Part shown: in pieces, positions 8,773 through 15,903 of the stretch | Numbering within the stretch: the stretch's first letter is position 1 | How the letters are laid out: each line of letters starts with the position of its first letter | The notes under the pieces: model-generated | Database searches by the model: none | What the model was told of the DNA's origin: nothing | Seen by the model: only the letters and a program-made list of their open reading frames with translations | Position numbers and translations under genes: made by a program | Source: JAJFUV01 sp964384215 | GTDB taxonomy: Bacteria > Acidobacteriota > Terriglobia > Bryobacterales > Bryobacteraceae | Assembly: GCA_964384215.1 (NCBI GenBank) | Contig: CAYLLB010000010.1 | Coordinates: 1 to 64,000 of the forward strand | Direction of reading: 5' to 3' | Length of the DNA stretch: 64,000 bases

Positions 8773-9198
8773 CTACTGCCCGGCCTCGATCTTGGCGGTC
8801 ATCAATCCTACTTTGTCGATGCCGGCTCCTTTGGCGATGTCGATCGCCCTAGCCACAAACTGGAAGTCCAGATCCGGGTCGCCCTTCACAAAGACCACCC
8901 GCTCCGCGCGCGTCTTGAAGATCTGTTCCAAACGCGCCCCGAGGCGTGACTCATCGGTCGGCTCCGTATTGATCAACATCGACTTGTCTCTGTTGATCAC
9001 GATAACCACGGTGCGCGTGTTGTCAGCGTTTGCTTGCGCACCCGGCGGAGGAGGTTGCGGCACCAGAGTCTCCAGACCCTTCGGGGTGAGGGGCGTGATG
9101 ACCATAAAGATGATGATCAGCACCAGCAGGACGTCGATCATCGGCGTCATGTTGATGTCGCACTTCATCCCTCCGGAACCACCCACTGCCATTCCCAT
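8773..9198 (-). CDS. exbD: ExbD/TolR-family biopolymer transport protein (second copy)
   Basis: A 141-residue ExbD/TolR protein: a short cytoplasmic N-terminus, one membrane helix (PMIDVLLVLIIIFMVITPL, about 17-35) carrying the conserved Asp near its N-terminal side that takes part in proton use, and a periplasmic C-terminal domain. With ExbB it forms the proton-driven motor that energises TonB. AAGGAG stands about 8 nt before the ATG. It lies 69 bp after another exbD; the two differ in sequence (NMTPMIDVLLV versus NVTPMVDVMLV) and probably form a mixed complex. A small hairpin (9224-9240) lies between them. Confidence 0.92.
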   Translation of the reverse strand: MGMAVGGSGGMKCDINMTPMIDVLLVLIIIFMVITPLTPKGLETLVPQPPPPGAQANADNTRTVVIVINRDKSMLINTEPTDESRLGARLEQIFKTRAERVVFVKGDPDLDFQFVARAIDIAKGAGIDKVGLMTAKIEAGQ

Positions 9199-9223
9199 AG
9201 CGTTGCTCCTTAATTCTTCTTCT

Positions 9224-9240
9224 CGTCCGCTGAACGGACG
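9224..9240. repeat. Intercistronic hairpin between the two exbD genes
   Basis: CGTCCG and CGGACG form a 6-bp stem with a 5-nt loop. It could modulate RNA stability or translation of the downstream exbD. No U-tract follows. Confidence 0.3.
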
Positions 9241-9267
9241 GCTTTCCCCGGCAGTTCGCGCGGCCGC

Positions 9268-9735
9268 CTACTGGGCGGGCGTCGCCGTTCCACCGGCAAC
9301 GGGAGCCGAACTGCTCTCCGTCTTCTTCTTAAGTTCCTCGGTCAGTAGGCCAAGCTGGTCCACGCCCGCCGAACGCAAGTTATCCACAACCTCGACCACT
9401 TTTTCGTAACGCGCTCGAGCATCCGCCCGAAGGTAGACCGTCTTGTCCAGTTTGTTGGTCAACATGTCCTTCACCTTCTGCGGGAGCGTATCTGCGCTCA
9501 TCTGCGTGGTCTTCAGGTAGACCTTTCCGTCTCGAGTCACAGCCACCAGCACGGCATCGTCTTTGTCGGCGGCCTGCATCGCCACCGGGTTGTTTGTCCG
9601 CACCATGTCCACGCTGATGCCCTTTGAGAGCATAGGCGTAATGACCATGAAGATGATGAGCATCACCAGCATGACGTCCACCATCGGCGTGACATTGATG
9701 TCCGCCATCGGCCCGGGAAGTTTCTGTCTCGCCAT
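9268..9735 (-). CDS. exbD: ExbD/TolR-family biopolymer transport protein (first copy)
   Basis: A 155-residue ExbD/TolR protein with the single N-terminal membrane helix (NVTPMVDVMLVMLIIFMVITPM, about 14-34; catalytic-type Asp at the start of the helix) and a periplasmic domain ending in a Lys/Thr/Ala-rich tail. AAGGAGG about 5 nt before the ATG is a strong ribosome site. It follows exbB by 122 bp, a gap that holds a strong GC hairpin (9772-9805). ExbB-ExbD-ExbD triplets are common in Acidobacteria and Myxococcota; which exbD pairs with which TonB here is unknown. Confidence 0.93.
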   Translation of the reverse strand: MARQKLPGPMADINVTPMVDVMLVMLIIFMVITPMLSKGISVDMVRTNNPVAMQAADKDDAVLVAVTRDGKVYLKTTQMSADTLPQKVKDMLTNKLDKTVYLRADARARYEKVVEVVDNLRSAGVDQLGLLTEELKKKTESSSAPVAGGTATPAQ

Positions 9736-9771
9736 ATTTGCCTCCTTCTTGAGCTTCGCTGGTTCACAAGG

Positions 9772-9805
9772 CGCGCCGCGGGGGACTCTCCGCCCCCGCA
9801 GCGCG
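9772..9805. repeat. Strong GC-rich hairpin between exbB and exbD
   Basis: GCGGGGG (9778-9784) and CCCCCGC (9793-9799) form a perfect 7-bp stem with an 8-nt loop, extended by outer CGCG arms at 9772 and 9802. No U-tract follows, so it looks like an mRNA-processing or stability element instead of a terminator. Confidence 0.45.
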
Positions 9806-9857
9806 TACTCGTCTCAACTCGCTGAGCTCAATACGTATCGTCCCGTTGCCGGGGGCG

Positions 9858-10595
9858 TTACTTTCCGGCGCCGGAGCGCTGGGACCGCTTCAGGAAATAG
9901 TCGATCAGCTCCGAGCTGGAGTTCCCCATCTCGACGTCGAACGATTCCGTCTTGTTGGTAGCGGCGTTGAACGCCCAAACAGCCGGGATAGCCACGAACA
10001 GACCGATAGCCGTGGTCACCAGAGCTTCGGAAATACCGCCGGCCACGGCGCCCAGACCAGTCGACTTCTCGGTCGAAATGCCCTTGAACGCATTGATGAT
10101 GCCGACTACCGTTCCGAACAGTCCCACGAACGGAGCCGTGGAACCGACTGTCGCCAGGGTGCTGACGCCGCGCTTCAGTTCGGCGTGAACGATCGCTTCC
10201 GCGCGCTCCAGGGCGCGCTTGGAGGCCTCGATGGACTCACCCGAAATCTCGTTGCTCATCTGGTGGGCGCGGAACTCCTGCAAGCCGGCCACGACTCCCT
10301 TGGCCAAGTGGCTCTGCTTGTAGCGCTCCGCGATCTTGATGGCCTCATCCAGCTTTCCTTCGCGCAGCGCGCCGGCCACGGCCGGCGCAAACGCGCGCGA
10401 CTGCTTCCGGGCGCCGCTGTATGCCAGCCACCGATCGATCATGATGCCGATGGACCAGGCCGACATGATAAACAACAGGACGACCACCAACTTCGCCATG
10501 ACACCCATCTGGGCCCAAAGGGACCTGGGATCCCATCCTACCGTGGCGCCTTCCTGTAACAGAAAGAGCGACCATACTTGCATCTGCAAAAGCAT
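9858..10595 (-). CDS. exbB: MotA/TolQ/ExbB proton-channel family protein
   Basis: A 245-residue ExbB/TolQ-type channel subunit that converts proton flux into TonB movement. Membrane segments are visible at about 30-50 (MAKLVVVLLFIMSAWSIGIM) and as a pair near 140-215 (GSTAPFVGLFGTVVGIINAF, then ALVTTAIGLFVAIPAVWAFN); the GLFGTVVG signature is intact. Two in-frame ATGs exist (10601 and 10595); AGGAG is only 1 nt from the first but 7 nt from the second, so 10595 is chosen. It lies 47 bp after tonB and starts the exbB-exbD-exbD series. Confidence 0.93.
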   Translation of the reverse strand: MLLQMQVWSLFLLQEGATVGWDPRSLWAQMGVMAKLVVVLLFIMSAWSIGIMIDRWLAYSGARKQSRAFAPAVAGALREGKLDEAIKIAERYKQSHLAKGVVAGLQEFRAHQMSNEISGESIEASKRALERAEAIVHAELKRGVSTLATVGSTAPFVGLFGTVVGIINAFKGISTEKSTGLGAVAGGISEALVTTAIGLFVAIPAVWAFNAATNKTESFDVEMGNSSSELIDYFLKRSQRSGAGK

Positions 10596-10642
10596 ATTCA
10601 TTCTCCTGCGAGTTGAAATTGTGTCTTACGACATTCAAACGA

Positions 10643-11407
10643 CTACTGGCTCAACGTGAAGTTCACGTCGATAACCGTCACTACTTCCACCGGTTCCCCG
10701 TTGAGCAGGGTCGGCTTGTAAACCCACTGTTTCACGGCTTCCAGCGCGCTGGGGACGAGCAAAGGATGCCCGCTCATCACCTGCAACTGCTGGATCGTGC
10801 CGTCGCGCGAAATAATCGCCTGCAGCTTCACGGTGCCCTGAATGCGAGCCTGGCGCGCCAGCGGAGGATACACCGGCCTGGTCTGCCGCATCAACATGGC
10901 CGCCTGCACATTTCCGCCAACACGGATGCGCTGCGTCTGCCGCACTTCTTCCTTCTTCTTCTCCACCGGAGGCGGAGGCGGAGGCGCCACGGAGGGAACT
11001 CCACCGAGGATGCTGCCGATCACGCCGCCAGGAGTTCCGCCCGGCACGCCGCCCGGCACGCCGCCGACCACGCCGACGCCGCCGCCCATCGAGGGAGGAA
11101 GCTCCTCTTCCTTAATGATGGCGATTTCTTTCGGGATCGACTTCGGAGCCATCAACCGGCCTGCGTCGAACTGCCGCGGAATCACTTTTACGACTTTCAC
11201 GGGAGCGGCGGCAGGAGGCGGAGGCGGCGGAGGCGGCGGGGGAGGAGCCACCAGGAAGCTGGTCAGGGTCGTCCTGGGCAGCGTATCAGTGTAAATCAAA
11301 GGAATCAGGATTGCGACCAGGATCAGGAGGACCTGAAGGCAGAAAGAAACTGCCACCGTCCACGGCCTTCTTGTCTGGCCGGCCCCAACGAAGGTTTGCT
11401 CAAACAT
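10643..11407 (-). CDS. tonB: TonB-family energy transducer with poly-Pro linker
   Basis: A 254-residue TonB-like protein. An N-terminal membrane anchor lies at about 17-40 (WTVAVSFCLQVLLILVAILI), followed by an uninterrupted run of 11 prolines, a Gly-Gly-Val/Pro-Gly-Gly stretch, a second poly-Pro/Lys-Glu segment, and a C-terminal TonB domain (about 175-254; PVYPPLARQARIQGTVKLQA ... QWVYKPTLLNGEPV). It is 5 bp downstream of secF and directly upstream of exbB-exbD-exbD, so it is the natural partner of that motor. AAAGGA lies about 8 nt before the ATG. Length and domain order fit the family. Confidence 0.93.
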   Translation of the reverse strand: MFEQTFVGAGQTRRPWTVAVSFCLQVLLILVAILIPLIYTDTLPRTTLTSFLVAPPPPPPPPPPPAAAPVKVVKVIPRQFDAGRLMAPKSIPKEIAIIKEEELPPSMGGGVGVVGGVPGGVPGGTPGGVIGSILGGVPSVAPPPPPPVEKKKEEVRQTQRIRVGGNVQAAMLMRQTRPVYPPLARQARIQGTVKLQAIISRDGTIQQLQVMSGHPLLVPSALEAVKQWVYKPTLLNGEPVEVVTVIDVNFTLSQ

Positions 11408-11412
11408 GGTAC

Positions 11413-12600
11413 TTATCCTTTCCGCGTCTTTCCAGCCGAGGCGGCCACGGCCACCTTCTTGCGGCTTTCGAGGAAGTTATTCCAAAACAGTACGATCGGG
11501 CTCGCAATGAATACCGAGGAGTACGTCCCCACGATGATCCCCACCACGAGCGCGAACGAGAATCCATGCAGCACCGGTCCGCCAAACAGGTACAGCGCAA
11601 TACAGGTAAGGAAAGTGAGGCCGGAAGTCAATATCGTCCGGCTCAAAGTCTGGTTCACGCTGATGTTCATCAGCGATTCCAGCTTCTCTCTGCGCATCAC
11701 CTTCAAGTTCTCCCGGATCCGGTCGAAGATCACGATGGTGTCGTTCATGGAGTAGCCTACCAGAGTCAGAATCGCGGCCACCACCGTAAGGGAAATCTCT
11801 TTATTGAAAATCGAGAACAGGCCAATCGTGACCACGGTATCATGGAACACCGCTATCACAGCGCCCAATCCGTAAATCCATTCGAAGCGGAATGCGATAT
11901 AGACCAGCATCCCGCCCAGGGCGTACAGTGTCGCCATGATCGCCTGCCGCCGCAGATCGGCTCCCACCTTGGGGCCCACCATCTCCACGTTGCGGATGGC
12001 GAATCCCGATGTGTAACACTCCTGTTTGAGAGCCGTCATCACCGCCGGCGTCACACCCGGCACCGATGCCAGTTCATCGACGCTACGCAGCAGCCCGCTG
12101 CGAGGGGACGAATCGCGGTAGCCGAGGATGGCCTTACTCAGGTCCTGCAACTGCTGCTCGGACAGGGCCACGCTGGCGCGCTGCAAGGGATCCCGCAGCC
12201 GGTTGGCCAAGGCCTCCTGCCCGCTGTTGTTCAAGTCCAGCTTCCCGCTCGATTCTCCAAACTTTACCCGTAGAACCTCTTCCATCCTGGCTCTTGATGC
12301 GTTCAGTTCCTGCTCGCTCTTGATCTCGGTCCCGATCAGCATCTCGTCGGATCCGGCCAGGTTCTGCACCGTGATCTCACCCGAAATTTTGGCGCGCAGG
12401 GCCGAGCGGATCATATCGGGGTGCGGCTGATTGACGAACTTCACGTACATTAGCGCACCGCCATTGAAATCAATGCCGTACCTGGGGCCGCCCTTGACAA
12501 ACAGGCTAGTCATGCTCACTGCTATCAGTAACAACGAAAAGCCGATTGCCCACCAGCGCTTGCCGAGGAAGTCGAAATGTGTCTCTTTTAATATCTGCAT
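11413..12600 (-). CDS. secF: Protein translocase subunit SecF
   Basis: A 395-residue SecF. It works with SecD in using the proton gradient to pull exported proteins across the inner membrane. Six membrane segments are expected: one at the N-terminus (WWAIGFSLLLIAVSMTSLFV), then a periplasmic loop, then five in the C-terminal half. The family motif GIDFNGGALMYVKF is present at about 40-53 and the conserved DTVVTIG/NDTIVIFDRIREN block in the C-terminal half. The periplasmic loop is longer than in E. coli SecF (323 aa), giving extra length around residues 90-210. It lies between secD (89 bp upstream) and tonB. Confidence 0.96.
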   Translation of the reverse strand: MQILKETHFDFLGKRWWAIGFSLLLIAVSMTSLFVKGGPRYGIDFNGGALMYVKFVNQPHPDMIRSALRAKISGEITVQNLAGSDEMLIGTEIKSEQELNASRARMEEVLRVKFGESSGKLDLNNSGQEALANRLRDPLQRASVALSEQQLQDLSKAILGYRDSSPRSGLLRSVDELASVPGVTPAVMTALKQECYTSGFAIRNVEMVGPKVGADLRRQAIMATLYALGGMLVYIAFRFEWIYGLGAVIAVFHDTVVTIGLFSIFNKEISLTVVAAILTLVGYSMNDTIVIFDRIRENLKVMRREKLESLMNISVNQTLSRTILTSGLTFLTCIALYLFGGPVLHGFSFALVVGIIVGTYSSVFIASPIVLFWNNFLESRKKVAVAASAGKTRKG

Positions 12601-12689
12601 GCGTTCAGCCGGGCCGGCTCTCGTTTCAATTAGACACCGGCCTCACCCAACCAGTTCCCGCAGTGTGACCAAAAAATATCACAAAACGG

Positions 12690-14306
12690 TCAAATGCTCA
12701 AACTCACCACCTGCCGCTGCCGGCTCAAGTGCCAATCGAAGATCACCTTCGAGACGAATACGGCCGTGAACAGGTTCGCCACCAGGCCGATCACCAGCGT
12801 GACGGCAAATCCCTTCACCGGCCCCGTCCCGAACATGAACAGAAATGCACAGCTTACCACCGTGGTCACGTGCGTGTCGATGATAGTAAGGAAAGCGCGG
12901 CTAAAACCGGTATCCACGGCCGCGATCACCGCCTTGCCGGATCGCAATTCCTCGCGGATCCTCTCGAAAATAAGCACGTTGCTATCCACCGCCATGCCAA
13001 TCGTCAGGATGAAGCCGGCGATGCCAGGCAACGTCAAACCCGCCCCAAAAAAGCTGCGCAACGCGATCAGGATGCCGGCGTTCAATATCAGCGCGACCGT
13101 GGCGTTCACCCCGCTCCCACGGTAGTAGACCAGCATGACCACCACGACGGCGAGCAACCCAACCAAGCCCGCGATCACACCTTGCCGGATCGAATCCAAG
13201 CCGAGTGACGGCCCCACGGTGCGCTCTTCCAAATACACGACGCCGGCCGGCAGCGAGCCGGACCTCAACACCAGGGCCAGGTCCGAAGCTTCGATCTCAC
13301 TGGCTTGCCCGGTGATGCGCCCCGAATCCTCGATGCGCGACTGGATCGTCGCCACGCTGCGGATCTGCTTGTCCAGCACCACGGCCAACCGGTTCCCGAT
13401 ATTGGATTCCGTGAAACGGGCGAACTTGCGGCCGCCTTCCTGGGTCAACGTAAAGTCAGTCTCCCACTTGCGGAATTCGTCCTGTCCGGGCCGCGCGTTA
13501 CGCAGGTCCCGGCCCGTGATCACCGCCGTGCGGTTCAGCAGGTACCAACTCTCTCCGGATTCGCCGCGCGGGGCCATACGTACCAGCACCGTATTCAGCG
13601 GCAACACGCCGCCGTGCTTGGCCCGGGCCGCTTCCTGGCTGCCGAAGGGCCCGTCCTTGACCTCGGCGATCTCAAGCATGGCCGCCGTCTGAATGATCTG
13701 CTTCACGCGGGCCGGGTCGTCAACGCCCGGCAACTGCACCAGGATCTCCCCTTCGGCCTCGGCGCGTCCACGCTGCTGGATCACCGGCTCGGTCAGCCCG
13801 AGGGCGTTGATGCGGTTCTCGATGGTCCGCATGCTGCGGTCGACAGTGTCCTTCCGCAGCGTCAGCGCTTCGGTGGGCTTCATGTTCAGCCTATAGTCGG
13901 TCGCGTTCACCGGCGTCAAAGTCCAGGTAGGGAACCGCTCAGTAAGGATGGCGCGGAAGTCGCCCGTGCGCTCGCTGGCCACGCCGTGGATGTTGATCTG
14001 GATGCGGTCGGCTTCTTCAAGCGTCGCCGGATCGTTGCGATCGATGGCCGAATAGTTGATACTGGCCTTGCGCAGCTCTTCCTTAATCCGCTCTATGGTT
14101 TGATCCGCCTCGGCCTTGAAAGCATCCTGCACCTGTACCTGCAGGACCAGATGGCTTCCGCCGCGCAGATCGAGCCCCAGCTTGATGTTCTGGTCCAGGT
14201 TGGCGATCAGTTCCTGCTTGGATTTCGGCAGTCCAATGATCCCGTAAACACAAATCAGCAGGATCGCAATAATGAGAGCTATTTTGAATTTCAGATTCTT
14301 CTGCAT
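12690..14306 (-). CDS. secD: Protein translocase subunit SecD
   Basis: A 538-residue SecD. Visible are an N-terminal membrane helix (LKFKIALIIAILLICVYGII), the LGLDLRGGSHLVLQV motif near residues 42-57, the large periplasmic P1 region, and the five-helix C-terminal membrane bundle with GFILTIGMAVDSNVLIFERIREELR, the counterpart of the SecF motif. It helps SecYEG release and pull preproteins. GGAAGG stands 7-9 nt before the ATG. It lies directly after yajC (19 bp), the classical yajC-secD-secF order. Confidence 0.97.
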   Translation of the reverse strand: MQKNLKFKIALIIAILLICVYGIIGLPKSKQELIANLDQNIKLGLDLRGGSHLVLQVQVQDAFKAEADQTIERIKEELRKASINYSAIDRNDPATLEEADRIQINIHGVASERTGDFRAILTERFPTWTLTPVNATDYRLNMKPTEALTLRKDTVDRSMRTIENRINALGLTEPVIQQRGRAEAEGEILVQLPGVDDPARVKQIIQTAAMLEIAEVKDGPFGSQEAARAKHGGVLPLNTVLVRMAPRGESGESWYLLNRTAVITGRDLRNARPGQDEFRKWETDFTLTQEGGRKFARFTESNIGNRLAVVLDKQIRSVATIQSRIEDSGRITGQASEIEASDLALVLRSGSLPAGVVYLEERTVGPSLGLDSIRQGVIAGLVGLLAVVVVMLVYYRGSGVNATVALILNAGILIALRSFFGAGLTLPGIAGFILTIGMAVDSNVLIFERIREELRSGKAVIAAVDTGFSRAFLTIIDTHVTTVVSCAFLFMFGTGPVKGFAVTLVIGLVANLFTAVFVSKVIFDWHLSRQRQVVSLSI

Positions 14307-14325
14307 CCGGTGACCTTCCGCGGAC

Positions 14326-14640
14326 CTATTTCTTTGTCTCCTCCGGGAGCACTCCGGCGACCGCGCTACGCGTCACCTGAATCTTCACATTATCCGGTTT
14401 CACGCGCAAAAACAGGGTGTCGTCGTCGTTGACCGCAACAATCGTACCAATCACGCCGCCGTTGGTAACGACGCGCTGGCCGTTCTGCAGCTCGCTCAGC
14501 ATCTTCTTCTGCTGCTTCTTCTGGCGCTGCATGGGAAGGAACAGAAGGAAATAGAAGATCGCGAAGATCAGAATGATGGGCAGGAAGCCCATCACCGGGC
14601 TCGATGGCGCCGGTTGCTGAAGCAAGAAAGTCAAAACCAC
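14326..14640 (-). CDS. yajC: Sec translocon accessory subunit YajC
   Basis: A 104-residue YajC: a hydrophobic N-terminal segment (VMGFLPIILIFAIFYFLLFL, about 17-37), the basic PMQRQKKQQKKM signature, and the small cytoplasmic domain (LQNGQRVVTNGGVIGTIVAV). It belongs to the SecDF-YajC subcomplex. The start is GTG with GAGGCGA a few nt upstream. Spacing to secD is 19 bp and to tgt 70 bp. Confidence 0.95.
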   Translation of the reverse strand: MVLTFLLQQPAPSSPVMGFLPIILIFAIFYFLLFLPMQRQKKQQKKMLSELQNGQRVVTNGGVIGTIVAVNDDDTLFLRVKPDNVKIQVTRSAVAGVLPEETKK

Positions 14641-14710
14641 AAGTCGCCTCTAGCTGCGGATCAACATTCGCATCGCTGGATTATTTTGGTCCTGAGGAAC
14701 TTTGAGCCCG

Positions 14711-15853
14711 CTACTCCTCGAAGGCTTCTCTGGAGCTTAGAGCCCTGACGAGATCCACAAATGTCCCAAGTCTTATAGACTGCCTGATTCTCGCCATGAT
14801 GTCAAGGTAGTGCTTCAAGTTGTGAAGAGTTCCCAGGACCGAAAAAAGCATCTCACCAGCCTGAAACAGGTGTCGCAGGTAGGCGCGCGAGTAGTTGCGG
14901 CAGGTGTAACACGAGCAGTTTTCGTCGAGCGGACGGGCATCATCGCGATAGCGCGCCTGCTTGATGATGACGCGTCCCGCGCTCGTAAAAAGGCAGCCGT
15001 TGCGGGCATTGCGCGAAGGCAGGACGCAGTCCATCATGTCCACCCCCCGGGCGACGTACTGCGCGAGTTCCTCCGGCATACCGACGCCCATGACGTAGCG
15101 CGGCCGGCTGGCCGGCAGCAGCGGCGCCGTCGCCTCCACCATTTCCAGGCTCAGTTCGCGAGGCTCGCCCACCGAAAGCCCGCCGATGGCGTACCCTTCG
15201 GCTCCCAGATCCACCAGGCTGCCGGCGCATTCCCGCCGCAGGTCCGCGTACATCGATCCTTGCACGATGGGAAACAGCGCGTGACGGCTTTCCATGCGCT
15301 CGACGGCTTCGCGATAGTGCGCAAACGCCGCCCGTGCCCATCCGACGGTGCGCCGCATGGAGGCGCTGGCGGCTTCGTGGCTCGCCGGGTAGGCCAGGCA
15401 CTCGTCCAGCACCATGCCGATGTCGCTGCCCAGTGCCAACTGCACGTCCACCGTGGACGCCGGCGTGAACAGGTGCGCGTCCCCGTTCAGGTGAGAATGG
15501 AACAGGACCCCCTCGTCGGTCACTTTTCTCAAGCTGTCCAGGCTGAAGACCTGGAAGCCGCCCGAGTCCGTGAGGATCGCGCCGGGCCAGGACATGAACC
15601 GGTGCAGCCCGCCCTGGGAACGGATCAGTTCGTGGCCGGGGCGCAGGAACAGGTGGTAGGTGTTGGCGAGCAAGATCTCGACGCCTAGTTCGTCGTGGAG
15701 TTGGCGCTGCGTCAGCCCCTTGACGCTCGCCTGCGTCCCTACCGGCATGAACACAGGCGTCTCCACCACGCCGTGCGGCGTGTGCAACAGTCCCGTCCGC
15801 GCACCGGTGACCGGGCATTCGGCGAGGATCTCGAATCGGAGTGCGGGTACCAA
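14711..15853 (-). CDS. tgt: tRNA-guanine transglycosylase (queuine tRNA-ribosyltransferase)
   Basis: A 380-residue bacterial Tgt that swaps guanine 34 of GUN-anticodon tRNAs for preQ1 in queuosine synthesis. Motifs: ETPVFMPVGTQA near the N-terminus, LTDSGGFQVFSL (active-site Asp), YAIGGLSVGEP, MGVGMPEEL, and the zinc site CSCYTC ... RHLF near residues 310-325. The family N-terminus (RFEILAEC) begins 5 codons after a TTG, and no ATG or GTG lies closer, so TTG 15853 is the start. TACAAT ends 6 nt upstream, which would allow a leaderless mRNA. Linkage tgt-yajC-secD-secF is widely conserved. Confidence 0.96.
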   Translation of the reverse strand: MVPALRFEILAECPVTGARTGLLHTPHGVVETPVFMPVGTQASVKGLTQRQLHDELGVEILLANTYHLFLRPGHELIRSQGGLHRFMSWPGAILTDSGGFQVFSLDSLRKVTDEGVLFHSHLNGDAHLFTPASTVDVQLALGSDIGMVLDECLAYPASHEAASASMRRTVGWARAAFAHYREAVERMESRHALFPIVQGSMYADLRRECAGSLVDLGAEGYAIGGLSVGEPRELSLEMVEATAPLLPASRPRYVMGVGMPEELAQYVARGVDMMDCVLPSRNARNGCLFTSAGRVIIKQARYRDDARPLDENCSCYTCRNYSRAYLRHLFQAGEMLFSVLGTLHNLKHYLDIMARIRQSIRLGTFVDLVRALSSREAFEE

Positions 15854-15859
15854 TTCTCT

Positions 15860-15865
15860 ATTGTA
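15860..15865 (-). promoter_or_regulatory. Putative -10 element (TACAAT) for the tgt-led cluster
   Basis: TACAAT ends 6 nt before the TTG start of tgt, in the 50-bp region divergent from the CehA/McbA gene. If used, the mRNA would be nearly leaderless. No -35 is visible. Confidence 0.35.
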
Positions 15866-15903
15866 CGGTGCCCGGCGCCGGGCCCGCGCCTTTCGTGGTA
15901 GTA

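Noticed and set aside
11222..11250. GGAGGC repeats as a short tandem repeat or CRISPR
   Set aside because: They encode the poly-Pro linker of tonB; there are no spacers.
10613..11755. 380-codon plus-strand frame antisense to tonB and secF
   Set aside because: Arg/His repeats reflect the reverse complement of the poly-Pro linker.
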